Assembly (NCBI GenBank): GCA_013141505.1
Contig: JABFQX010000054.1
Location: 1 to 63,224 of the forward strand
Origin: Methyloglobulus sp.
GTDB taxonomy: Bacteria > Pseudomonadota > Gammaproteobacteria > Methylococcales > Methylomonadaceae
Reading direction: 5' to 3'
DNA: 63,224 nucleotides
Position numbers and translations under genes: made by a program. The notes beneath the pieces were generated by a model that was given only the letters and a program-made list of their open reading frames with translations, was not told the DNA's origin and ran no database searches. This document shows, one piece after another, positions 36,859-45,619 of this stretch (position 1 is the first letter of the stretch; each line of letters opens with the position of its first letter).

Positions 36859-37979
36859 AAATTCACCGTAAATTTCAAATCTTTTCCAAACTGCCTAACA
36901 TCCGTAATCTTGAATTCATTACAATCCGCCAATTTATCCAGTCCCGGCAAATGAAATAATCCTCTACCCTGATCTCCAAGAATTTTCGGTGCCATATAGA
37001 TAACCCATTCATCCACCAAATTAGCTTGCAATAACCCCCCATTCAATATGGCGCCGGTTTCGACCAGGACTTCATTGATTTCCTGTCCAGCCAAAAACGT
37101 GAGGACTTCGACAAGATCAAGGCGGCCTTGTTTTGCAGGTAATTGGTAAACTTCTGCGCCTGCATTTTGTAATTTTTGGAGTTTGTTTTTACGTCCTTCG
37201 ACAAGCTCAGGACGAACGGTATTGAGATGTTTACAAGTTAGGATTATAGTCCGCCCCGTCAACCCCAACATTTTTGCATTCGTCGGCATTTTCAAACTGG
37301 AATCTAGCACCACTCGGATCGGTTGGACGACTTCATTATCTATCCGCGCCGTTAACGCGGGGTCATCCGCCAACACGGTATTGATGCCCGTCAAAATCGC
37401 CGAGCTTTCCGCCCGTAAGCGCTGCACGTCAGCACGGGATTCCGGTGAAGTAATCCATTGACTCTCACCCGATGCCATCGCGGTACGACCATCCAGGCTC
37501 ATCGCCAGTTTGCTGTGGACAAACGGGCGGTTTTCGGTCATCCGTAAGATAAAGCCACGATTTAAAACGCGAGCATCTTCTTCCAGCACACCACAACTTA
37601 CCTCAATACCTGCGGCCTTAAGATAAGCAAAGCCCCGTCCCGCAACTTTTGGATTCGGATCTTGCATGGCGGCAACCATCCGCTTAATACCTGCTTTGAC
37701 CAGCGTTTCACAACACGGCGGTGTTCGTCCGTAATGGCTGCAAGGCTCTAAGGTGACGTAAGCTGTCGCGCCTTCTGTATTTTCGATAGCGTTATTTATA
37801 GCTTCAACTTCGGCATGGGCAAGACCTGCGCGTTTGTGCCAACCTTCACCGATTATCCTGCCGTCTTTGACCAACACGCAGCCGACACGTGGATTTGGGT
37901 CTGTTGTATATAAACCTTTCTTGGCTAGATAGATTGCCCTTGCCATGTAAAAGGCATCTAGTTGATCTTGCGCCGACAT
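36843..37979 (-). CDS. ribD: Bifunctional pyrimidine deaminase/reductase RibD
   Basis: A 378-residue RibD. The deaminase half has the zinc site HAEVEAI and PCSHYGRTPPC; the reductase half has SLDGRTAMASGESQWITS and ILVETGAILNGGLL-like motifs. It carries out the second and third steps of riboflavin synthesis. A palindromic repeat is inserted in frame near residues 253-262 (NTVRPELVEGRKNK), between the GRTIILTC strand and the NAGAEVYQLP strand, making the protein slightly longer than usual. The gene starts one base after the nrdR stop. Confidence 0.94.
   Translation of the reverse strand: MSAQDQLDAFYMARAIYLAKKGLYTTDPNPRVGCVLVKDGRIIGEGWHKRAGLAHAEVEAINNAIENTEGATAYVTLEPCSHYGRTPPCCETLVKAGIKRMVAAMQDPNPKVAGRGFAYLKAAGIEVSCGVLEEDARVLNRGFILRMTENRPFVHSKLAMSLDGRTAMASGESQWITSPESRADVQRLRAESSAILTGINTVLADDPALTARIDNEVVQPIRVVLDSSLKMPTNAKMLGLTGRTIILTCKHLNTVRPELVEGRKNKLQKLQNAGAEVYQLPAKQGRLDLVEVLTFLAGQEINEVLVETGAILNGGLLQANLVDEWVIYMAPKILGDQGRGLFHLPGLDKLADCNEFKITDVRQFGKDLKFTVNLCSII
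37192..37220. repeat. In-frame palindromic repeat inside ribD
   Basis: CGTCCTTCGACAAGCTCAGG begins at 37192 and the unit ends GACGAACGGT at 37220. It matches the arms at 25119-25187 and 35614-35690. Read in ribD frame it encodes the peptide VRPELVEG, well known from such repeats in other genomes. Confidence 0.88.
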
Positions 37980-37980
37980 G

Positions 37981-38433
37981 TTATTTCTTTTGTAACCCTT
38001 CGATCATGTCGGTAAATTCGCTGACATCCTGGAAACTGCGATACACGGAAGCAAAACGCACGAAAGCGACGTGATCCAAAAGGTTTAATTCCCGCATCAC
38101 TTTTTCGCCTAATTCTTGCGCGGCCACTTCCCGATCACCGCTGCCTAGCAAGTCTTTTTTGATCCGATTGACTGCGGCTTCAATGTCGTCACTGCCGACA
38201 GGTCGTTTTTCCAAGGCTCTTAACATGCCGGAACGTAATTTTTGTTCATCAAAAGGTTCGCGGATACCGTTGCGCTTGACGATGCGAGGCAAGGTCAGTT
38301 CTGCGGTTTCAAAGGTGGTGAAGCGTTCCTTACAGGCGATACATTCGCGCCGACGGCGCACATGGTCGCCTTCGTTTGCTAATCTGGAATCAATCACCCG
38401 CGTATCTTGGGTGGCGCAAAAAGGGCATCTCAT
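37981..38433 (-). CDS. nrdR: Transcriptional repressor NrdR
   Basis: A 150-residue NrdR. The zinc ribbon is [15 protein letters not shown] with a second Cys pair in [10 protein letters not shown], followed by an ATP-cone ([19 protein letters not shown]). It senses dATP/ATP and represses ribonucleotide reductase genes through NrdR boxes. It sits just ahead of ribD, a common gammaproteobacterial arrangement. The start MRCPFC fits the family exactly. Confidence 0.95.
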   Translation of the reverse strand: MRCPFCATQDTRVIDSRLANEGDHVRRRRECIACKERFTTFETAELTLPRIVKRNGIREPFDEQKLRSGMLRALEKRPVGSDDIEAAVNRIKKDLLGSGDREVAAQELGEKVMRELNLLDHVAFVRFASVYRSFQDVSEFTDMIEGLQKK

Positions 38434-38665
38434 CGTGGATCCGGCTTTTTTAGTCTAATGTCTCGTTGAATTGTCATATCTGCGGCTATTATCCCACATA
38501 TTAAGCCACATATTAAAAACGCTCGCAGACAAGCCGATTGAAGTGATAGCTGCTTGCCGAAAACTTGAAAAAATCAGTTAGATCTAGTCCAATTTTAGGT
38601 AGCCATTGAAAAATGACACCAATGCCCTAACCTCGGTATTTTAAACTCGTCAATGTTCAGCGATC

Positions 38666-38914
38666 ATGCCAGAGGTATTAATTTACACGTCCACGCTTTG
38701 TCCGTATTGCGTCATGGCTAAACGGTTACTTGATAGGAAAGGGCTGGCTTACACCGAGATCAACGTCGATGCGAAGCCGGGAGCCAGAGAAGATATGGTT
38801 CTTAAAACCAAGCGCCGGACAGTGCCGCAAATTTATATTGGTGACCTGCACGTGGGCGGCTTTGATGACCTGTATGCGCTTGACCAGAAAAATGGTTTAG
38901 CGCATTTGACATAG
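38666..38914 (+). CDS. grxC: Glutaredoxin 3
   Basis: An 82-residue glutaredoxin. The dithiol active site is CPYC in TSTLCPYCVMAKRLL, followed by the TVPQIYIGDLHVGGFDDL segment with cis-Pro and the GG glutathione-binding turn. It reduces disulfides using glutathione in the cytoplasm. It stands alone and is divergent from nrdR across 232 bases. Confidence 0.94.
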   Translation: MPEVLIYTSTLCPYCVMAKRLLDRKGLAYTEINVDAKPGAREDMVLKTKRRTVPQIYIGDLHVGGFDDLYALDQKNGLAHLT

Positions 38915-38975
38915 CTGCTTGCCTTATTTGATACGCTCAAAAAACCTCAATTAAACAGAGTGCATCAAAAGCGGC

Positions 38976-40922
38976 TTATTCTGAATTCAATACAAAAACC
39001 TTAGGATCACCTTTCCTAAGCAAGGTATGTTTCACGGGCTTGCCTTCATGAAATTCGACCAAACCAATATTGCATTGGGAAGTAATACGCGACTCTGCCG
39101 CCCCCGGTTCCGATATGTATTTGATTTCCGTTTTCCAACGTTGATTGGGATTATAAGCCCATTGGTTATTATGTCCGGCATCGCCGCCCGTAAGCCTTAT
39201 TTTGTCAATCGTACTAAGCTGATGTGCATTAGGCGCGTTACTCAATGACGAACTGGTCAACTGCCAGCACTTTAAGTTCTTGCCTTTGCTGGCGAACGTA
39301 GCCTGCGCAGTAAACGCATAATGCACGTCCCCCGATAAAAAAATACATTGGTTTATCTCCATGCGGTGCAATAGGCAGTTCATGAAGTTACCGAAACCAT
39401 CACGATTGGATATCCAGGCTTCGGCATCCAAGGTGTTGATTAAATAACCAGTCGCTACACCTTGCGCGCGAAATAATCTTTCGATACCGCGCACAACAAG
39501 GGTGTCTTCAACGGCTCCAATCGCCCATAACCCCAACTGTTGCAGCCCTTCGATAGGGGCAAAACCCATAACCGGTGTTGTGGCTACAAATACCGGCCAC
39601 TCCGGCAATGTTTTAAGGACTCCCCTGGCGACATCCCTTTCCTTTTCGACCTTTATTTTGTTCCACTCCATCCTTAACCAATCCAGCGCATAGCGATCCA
39701 GCAATTGCGTAGGATAAAATGCCCCATCAGGTTGCCGTTGGGTGCGGGAATCAATAACAAAAAGGGGCGGATTAGTCGGCACCGAATAGCCCCAACCCCT
39801 GTGTTTCCAGGTGGTTAAGCCATATTGCTGACATAAGTTGGCAGAAGGCTTGTCGGTGGCGAGAAAGTCAATAATGGAACGCACCATGTCATAATCGAAA
39901 TTATAGGGTTCATTCCCCCACCCCTGAAATGCCCAATAAGCCGCAAGTGCATTAGACACAACGCGATGCCCCAATGCCGAATCGCGCACCTTGTCATACC
40001 AGCCACCGGTTATATTCCAGTCATCGGTGACATCATGGTCATCAAAAATCATGTAGGTTGGGATATTGGCTAACAAGCGCCGAACATTCGGCAACGTCCT
40101 GTGAAATTCCTCCAAGGCTGCGCGGAGATTGGCGTTATGCTCCGATGCAAACTCAGGCAGCCAATTTTGGGCATTACCGAAAACATACACGTACATCGCA
40201 GCATACTCGGCAAAAGTGAACAAATGATTGGCCGCCTTCTCCGAGCTAAAGCCAGCGTTGTCGTCGGCTAGGGCTTTCCTGCCGCCCATCGGGATAGTCG
40301 CTGGGTTGATAGCATTCGGCAATAGTTCTTGAAAACCCAGCAACTCCACGCTTTTTTGCCTAATCATGGCAAAAATTGGATCGGTGACATCATCCGCGTA
40401 AATTTGATCGCCGGTCAGCAACAGCAACGCCGGGCGATTATTAATGTCGCCGTGATGAGCAGCAATTTCGGCATCGCCCAGACTCAAAGCATCAAAATTA
40501 TCTTCATTCCCTGAGACTAGCCCATGCGGTTTACGGCAACTGCCATGCAAAATTCGCTTGAGAAAAGTCGGGATAAAAAAGGTCGGATTGGCATTGTTGC
40601 CATAGGTTAACTTTAAGGCTTTAAGATTGATTGGCGATGCTTTGTTATTATCAACAATTGCATCAATACGATACGAAAGCAACTGATCAACCGGAAAAGC
40701 ACCGTCAACGATTTCGGGCGGCGCTTGTAAGACATACACAAACAGTTTTTTGCCCAATTGGCTTCTTTGTTCATCAATTTTGGCTACATCACTACGCCCT
40801 AATTCGTTATCGCCCTGCAAGATAGTTAATCTGAGCAATAATTCCTTATCCGTCACCAGCCATACGCAAACCAGTTCTGTAGTCACCCGTCTCAATATCG
40901 GCCCTGCCAACATCAAATCAGC
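38976..40922 (-). CDS. PhoD-like metallophosphatase
   Basis: About 648 residues from ATG at 40922. The metallophosphatase core is clear: LLTGDQIYADDVTDP (Asp/Asn metal ligands), YMIFDDHDVTDDWNITGGW, and a distal FLSGDVHYAFTAQA with Asp and His ligands. An N-terminal ~140-residue beta-rich part precedes it, and no signal peptide or Tat motif is visible. PhoD relatives are phosphodiesterases/phosphatases; proteins of this subtype, without signal, are uncharacterised. It is convergent with grxC and alone on its strand. Phosphate regulation cannot be judged from the sequence. Confidence 0.8.
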   Translation of the reverse strand, partial: ADLMLAGPILRRVTTELVCVWLVTDKELLLRLTILQGDNELGRSDVAKIDEQRSQLGKKLFVYVLQAPPEIVDGAFPVDQLLSYRIDAIVDNNKASPINLKALKLTYGNNANPTFFIPTFLKRILHGSCRKPHGLVSGNEDNFDALSLGDAEIAAHHGDINNRPALLLLTGDQIYADDVTDPIFAMIRQKSVELLGFQELLPNAINPATIPMGGRKALADDNAGFSSEKAANHLFTFAEYAAMYVYVFGNAQNWLPEFASEHNANLRAALEEFHRTLPNVRRLLANIPTYMIFDDHDVTDDWNITGGWYDKVRDSALGHRVVSNALAAYWAFQGWGNEPYNFDYDMVRSIIDFLATDKPSANLCQQYGLTTWKHRGWGYSVPTNPPLFVIDSRTQRQPDGAFYPTQLLDRYALDWLRMEWNKIKVEKERDVARGVLKTLPEWPVFVATTPVMGFAPIEGLQQLGLWAIGAVEDTLVVRGIERLFRAQGVATGYLINTLDAEAWISNRDGFGNFMNCLLHRMEINQCIFLSGDVHYAFTAQATFASKGKNLKCWQLTSSSLSNAPNAHQLSTIDKIRLTGGDAGHNNQWAYNPNQRWKTEIKYISEPGAAESRITSQCNIGLVEFHEGKPVKHTLLRKGDPKVFVLNSE

Positions 40923-41240
40923 CATGATAATCACCTCGTTATTTAGTGCTTATAACTGACGTTTTATTTGTTTTTGTTTTCACCTGATTAATAATAACGC
41001 CTTACTGAATCTTATACTTATGCCGCGTAATTAGCCATAGAAAATAGTTATTGACCACAACTGTCGCTTGACGCTGAGCCAAACGCTGTTATTAATAATT
41101 TCTCCAATAAACAGTGTTTGATTAATTAAATACGCAGTGCATAATACATTCGCGTTGAAGTCCGTTTAAACCAATTGCAATGCGCTTTTTTCGGAATCCC
41201 GCCACTCATCCATTTAATTTTTAAGCAAAATAATTTTTCA

Positions 41241-42599
41241 ATGTCAGTGACAAAGCCCAACCTCATTATTTTTCAATCTGGAAGTTTTATAAGTGGAATA
41301 TGCTTTGAATTATTGGACAAGCGCTGGAATGTGCACTTTGCGAATAGTATTGATCAAGCCGCCAAGCTCATCCAAAAAAATAAGTTTATGGTGGGGGTAT
41401 GTTTAATCGAGAATTGCAATGACCAAAATATATTGATACAAATCAACAAATTATTTAGTGATTCCCGAAATATTCACTGGATTTTGGGATTACCCAATGA
41501 ATGTTGTCCGGAAAGGTCTTCTTCACCAAGTGTCAATAGGTTAATTTCCGACTTCTGCCACGAATGTATAGAACTGCCCGTTGACATGGCTCGCCTGGAG
41601 TTTTCTTTGGGTTATGCGAGAGGATTGGCAGAAATACAAACCCCAGACCCCAAAAATACCGATAACACCTCATCCTGCTATGGCATCATCGGAGAAAGCC
41701 GGGTCATGGGCGAGTTATTCAAGAAGCTCAGGAAAGTCGCCAAAGAAGATTGCTCAGTATTGATTGAGGGCGAGACCGGTACCGGCAAAGAATTAATAGC
41801 AAAAGCCATACACGAGCAATCGGTTCGTGCCAATCAATCGATGACTGCAATCAATTGTGGTGCATTTCCTAAAGAATTGATTCAGGCAGAGTTGTTCGGT
41901 TACGAAAAAGGTGCATTTACGGGCGCACAACAGCGCAAAATAGGCCGGATTGAAGAGGCTCAAGGGGGAACGCTGTTTTTGGACGAAATTGGTGACTTAC
42001 CTTTGGAGCAACAAATTAACTTATTGCGATTTCTTGAAGAAAGAACAATAAACCGCATTGGCGGGACGGGAGTCATTCCTATAGATGTCCGTATTATTGC
42101 CGCTACGCATGTTAATTTGAAGGAGGCCGTACAAAAAGGCACCTTTCGAGAAGACCTTTATTACCGGCTGAGAGTACTGCAACTGAAAGTACCGCCGCTC
42201 CGCGACAGGGGCAAAGACATAGAATTGATTGCATGGTATTTTTTTAAAAAATACTCCGCCATGCAAAATTACCGAACCAAAGGTTTCAGCATGGAAGCCA
42301 TCAATGTCTTAAATAATTATGCTTGGCCGGGCAATGTCCGGGAATTGATGAATTGTATCCGTCACGCCATTGTCATGTCAGAAAATCGATTCTTTACGGC
42401 TCAAGATTTACACCTTGATCGGCGTCGTGAAGATCGAGCCCTGCGAACACTTGAAGAAGCCCGTGCCGACGCTGACCGCATCACCATTATAAATAGCTTG
42501 CACTACTCGGGTTCTAATATAAGCCGTGCCGCCGAACTGTTGGGCATAACCCGTGTTAGCCTGTACCGCCTAATTGCCAAGTACCAGTTGGAAATCTAA
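41241..42599 (+). CDS. Sigma-54-dependent transcriptional activator (VpsR-like)
   Basis: About 452 residues. The N-terminal ~135 resemble a receiver fold without the usual phospho-acceptor Asp pattern, as in VpsR-type regulators. The AAA+ domain has Walker A GETGTGKE (about residue 178), the sigma-54 loop GAFTGA (about 223) and Walker B TLFLDEIGDL. A Fis-type helix-turn-helix (NISRAAELLGITRVSLYRL) ends the protein. It should activate sigma-54 promoters, but the targets are not known. The ATG at 41241 is chosen because the earlier ATG adds 22 hydrophobic residues with no homology; neither has a good ribosome site. A terminator follows. Confidence 0.83.
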   Translation: MSVTKPNLIIFQSGSFISGICFELLDKRWNVHFANSIDQAAKLIQKNKFMVGVCLIENCNDQNILIQINKLFSDSRNIHWILGLPNECCPERSSSPSVNRLISDFCHECIELPVDMARLEFSLGYARGLAEIQTPDPKNTDNTSSCYGIIGESRVMGELFKKLRKVAKEDCSVLIEGETGTGKELIAKAIHEQSVRANQSMTAINCGAFPKELIQAELFGYEKGAFTGAQQRKIGRIEEAQGGTLFLDEIGDLPLEQQINLLRFLEERTINRIGGTGVIPIDVRIIAATHVNLKEAVQKGTFREDLYYRLRVLQLKVPPLRDRGKDIELIAWYFFKKYSAMQNYRTKGFSMEAINVLNNYAWPGNVRELMNCIRHAIVMSENRFFTAQDLHLDRRREDRALRTLEEARADADRITIINSLHYSGSNISRAAELLGITRVSLYRLIAKYQLEI

Positions 42600-42634
42600 T
42601 TGCTTCGGGTCTGACTGGCATCGTCAGAATAGAA

Positions 42635-42675
42635 AATCGCGGCTTTACCAACTTGTCAAAACCGCGATTATTTTT
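42635..42675 (+). terminator. Intrinsic terminator after the sigma-54 activator
   Basis: AATCGCGG at 42635-42642 pairs with CCGCGATT at 42662-42669, followed by ATTTTTA. It lies 36 bases after the stop codon and fits a rho-independent terminator with a long loop. Confidence 0.75.
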
Positions 42676-42785
42676 AGGTTTGCCTTGCCGCATACGTGCA
42701 TATACGACAAGGTTTTGAGCATAAACAGCCCTCTTCTTTTGACGGTTTCAGGCATCGAAACTGATATACCCGTCAAAATACTTCC

Positions 42786-44573
42786 TTAAGGCAAGGTTTT
42801 AACGCGCAAGATATTGCTGTAAGTCGATTTCCCAACCGCATTAGTCGCACGAACCCGATAACCGTAGTTTGTGTTACGGCTAAGACCGGTATTTGTGTAA
42901 CTGACAACATTAGCGCCGACACTGGCTATCTTGCTAAAGCTGGTGCAATTTAAACCTTTGCAACGCTCTATCAGAAAGCCCACTTCGTTATCCGAATTGT
43001 CAAGCCAATTTAGTGCAATAGTATTTCTTGTGATTGCCGAAGCACTAAGAGCGCTGGGTGCGGCTGGAGTAGCTAATGGCGCAGCATTCGTCGTTACTGC
43101 GGCAATATTGGAGTACGCCGAATCACCGGTGGCATTACTGGCGACAACGCGATACCTGTAGCGGGTACCTGCCGCCAATGCTGTGTCTTGATATGTTGTT
43201 ACATCTGCCGCCAACGTAGCAATTGGCGCAAAGTTGGTACAAGCAATACCCGCACAACGTTCAATAGTTTGTGCGGTTTCGTTAGTGGCGTTGTCCACCC
43301 AACTTAGGTTGATTTGGGTAGCCGATACAACAACAGCAGCCAAACTGCTAGGCGCTAACGGCACAGCGGGAGGCGGAGGTGTAGTTGATGGGGTCAACAA
43401 TGCGTAATGCGCTACGTTTGCAGCATCAACGGCAGTAGCCAAAATTTGTCCTGCATCGCTGATATTATAAGCTGATGTCAAAGTCCAGCCAGTCGGCAAG
43501 CCTGTAGCCAAACTATTGAGGTCAGTTAAACTGCCACTGGCGATGTCACCGATGACCGCATACGCGACAGCACCTGCGGTCGTTGATGCTTCATAACCAA
43601 CCGCTAAGCCACTGGCATTAATACCAAACAAAGAACTCCTGAAATTTAATTTACCTAAATCGCTATACGTTCCGGCAGCAGCATCCCAAATAACCCCGTG
43701 CATAATCGGCGCACCAGCAGGATAAACCCGGGTAGCCGTAGCAAATGCATAAGGATATTCCCCGACAACAAAGCCAAAGTCATTAATGCCACGCGCAGTA
43801 CTGCCGCCGCTGCCTGAGTTAATGACAGGCATTGCAGGCGATTGCAGATCTTTCAGGCCGGTCGGCGTACTGATAAACGCATGCCAAGTGTCGGTAAGCA
43901 AACACGCGCCGCTAGGTGAACTTCTGCCGACAATTTCACCCTTAGAATTCATTGCAGTGGCTTGAGTCCAATCATACGCACCACCACCTATTGAACCCAG
44001 TGACACCAAGCCGCCACCGTTTATATCACCGGCAAATGCACGCCAAGAACACAAGCTGGTACCACTTTTGTTACCGAACACTTGCCCCGCATCATTGATG
44101 CCAACACCGACACCCGCCGAGAAAGCCGTAGATCCTGGCGACATGCCTAAATCAATCAATGAACCATCGGCATTACGGACGAACACATTGGTGCTTACGC
44201 CGGTCGTTGATGTCGCTGGCAACACTTGGCCGATAGCTTGGCGTTTAGCATTAATAGCACTGGCCGAAGCGAAAATATCGCCATTTGCCAAGGCATCAAT
44301 ATTGGTGACAGTGCCACTGGCAATATCGTACAACTGTGGGGTGTAGATCTGGGCATTATTTATTGTCGCTAATGTCCCTGAACGACCTAAAACTTGCCCA
44401 TTACTGTTGATCGCTGATGGCACAAAACCGCCCGCGCCTACTGCAGTAAAATCGGTGACTGTATAAGATGTGGTTACTGCAAAAACCTGTCCGCCACACC
44501 CTGCTGCCATAGTCAAACCCAAGGTTAACGAAAGTAAACCTCGACTTTTTATATTATTCTTTTTTGGATTCAT
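42786..44573 (-). CDS. Secreted protein with HAF-type repeats and two fibronectin type III domains
   Basis: About 595 residues from ATG at 44573, which has AAGGA five bases upstream. A signal peptide (LLSLTLGLTMAAGCGGQVFA) is followed by ~370 residues of HAF-like repeats of the form INSNGQVLGRSG, INDAGQVFGNKSG, MNSKGEIVGRSS and ISDAGQILATA. A proline run (TTPPPPAVPLAP) leads to two FN3 domains of ~90 residues. Each FN3 has a Cys pair, as in IERCAGIACTNF and IERCKGLNCTSF. It is probably extracellular and may bind a surface or partner. No sorting motif (PEP-CTERM or LPXTG) is seen at the C-terminus. Confidence 0.75.
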   Translation of the reverse strand: MNPKKNNIKSRGLLSLTLGLTMAAGCGGQVFAVTTSYTVTDFTAVGAGGFVPSAINSNGQVLGRSGTLATINNAQIYTPQLYDIASGTVTNIDALANGDIFASASAINAKRQAIGQVLPATSTTGVSTNVFVRNADGSLIDLGMSPGSTAFSAGVGVGINDAGQVFGNKSGTSLCSWRAFAGDINGGGLVSLGSIGGGAYDWTQATAMNSKGEIVGRSSPSGACLLTDTWHAFISTPTGLKDLQSPAMPVINSGSGGSTARGINDFGFVVGEYPYAFATATRVYPAGAPIMHGVIWDAAAGTYSDLGKLNFRSSLFGINASGLAVGYEASTTAGAVAYAVIGDIASGSLTDLNSLATGLPTGWTLTSAYNISDAGQILATAVDAANVAHYALLTPSTTPPPPAVPLAPSSLAAVVVSATQINLSWVDNATNETAQTIERCAGIACTNFAPIATLAADVTTYQDTALAAGTRYRYRVVASNATGDSAYSNIAAVTTNAAPLATPAAPSALSASAITRNTIALNWLDNSDNEVGFLIERCKGLNCTSFSKIASVGANVVSYTNTGLSRNTNYGYRVRATNAVGKSTYSNILRVKTLP

Positions 44574-45192
44574 GTGTTCCTTCTCTCTCATATTTATTAT
44601 TGCTGCTAGGGAATAGACAAAAAGCAACCAAGTTACTACGTATCTATATCCTTACAGTCTGTAGATAAGTCTAGCCAACCTTTATTAATCTTTGCTTAAT
44701 TGATGCTTGGCTCATTTTCTCTGTAATTTTAGATTTATACGAACCTGTTTTTCGCCATTAAATTATCGACATAACAGTGCTTAAGCAATCAAATTGAACA
44801 CTATTTTTAACCGGACTTGAGTTTTTGCCAAACTGTTGAAACTGCTTGGCTTGAGCTTTGCGAAGCCATAAAAAGCGTCATACTTAGCAATCTAGGGAGT
44901 GTTTATAAGGTGACTCAAACCGAACCACTGTTAAAAGCAGCTTGCCAAAACACTATGTATAATTCCAAACAAGGATCGCAGTACTAACGCGCTGCGATTC
45001 TTGCCAAAATACGTGGAATTCGCCCTTATTGATCCTGCCTTATGAAGTATTAATTCCCCTCGGCTTCGCTTAAGGAACGTTACCGCTGTGTTCCCTGAGC
45101 GAAGCCGAAGGGTATCCCAACTACTTCAACATTAAAAGGCCGATCTTATATACGAGCTTCTTAACTCAACTATAGCTATTTAACAAAGCCTC
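44574..45192. other. 619-base gap with an imperfect palindrome
   Basis: No coding sequence is convincing. An inverted repeat lies at 45057-45113: CCCCTCGGCTTCGCTTAAGG against GTTCCCTGAGCGAAGCCGAA, part of a dispersed repeat type (a relative is inside 56620-56734). ATCGCAG and CTGCGAT near 44974-44999 form a smaller hairpin. The rest probably holds the promoter of the HAF/FN3 gene. Confidence 0.5.
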
Positions 45193-45480
45193 TCACCTCA
45201 GGGTATGATCAGCCACTTCGCGCTTATGGGCAGAATCTTTCCGGGTTTTCCATTCTTTATTTTTGTCGCTTGTCCGGGTCACCAAGTCAGTGTCTATCGT
45301 CGTTTTTTCAGTAGATGTGGCTGTTGTGGTTTGATCTGGATCATCATTCAGCTCACCAATCACATCAGTCGGTTCGATGTCAGTGGCGGTAATGGTGTAA
45401 TTTGCTGCTGGGCCATCAATTGCAGCCAACGCTGGAACCGACAACACACAACAAAAAATAGTTACTAATTTTTTTTTCAT
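45193..45480 (-). CDS. Small secreted hypothetical protein
   Basis: A 95-residue protein I do not recognise. The ATG at 45480 follows GGAAAGG closely and gives a clean signal peptide, MKKKLVTIFCCVLSVPALA. The mature ~76 residues are Thr/Asp/Lys-rich and probably disordered (DDPDQTTTATSTEKTTIDTD), with no Cys. It lies 139 bases after the multicopper oxidase on the same strand and could be co-transcribed. In-frame codons upstream of 45480 lack a ribosome site. Confidence 0.6.
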   Translation of the reverse strand: MKKKLVTIFCCVLSVPALAAIDGPAANYTITATDIEPTDVIGELNDDPDQTTTATSTEKTTIDTDLVTRTSDKNKEWKTRKDSAHKREVADHTLR

Positions 45481-45619
45481 AGCCTTTCCTTTCTTAAATT
45501 GTTGCCTTTCAGGTGAAAAGTAAGGCAACTTTTTAGTTACGTAAGAATTAATGTGCGCCATTTTCGGATATTTCCATCGCCAAAACTGGCGCACACTGGG
45601 TCATTTGATAGCCTGACTT

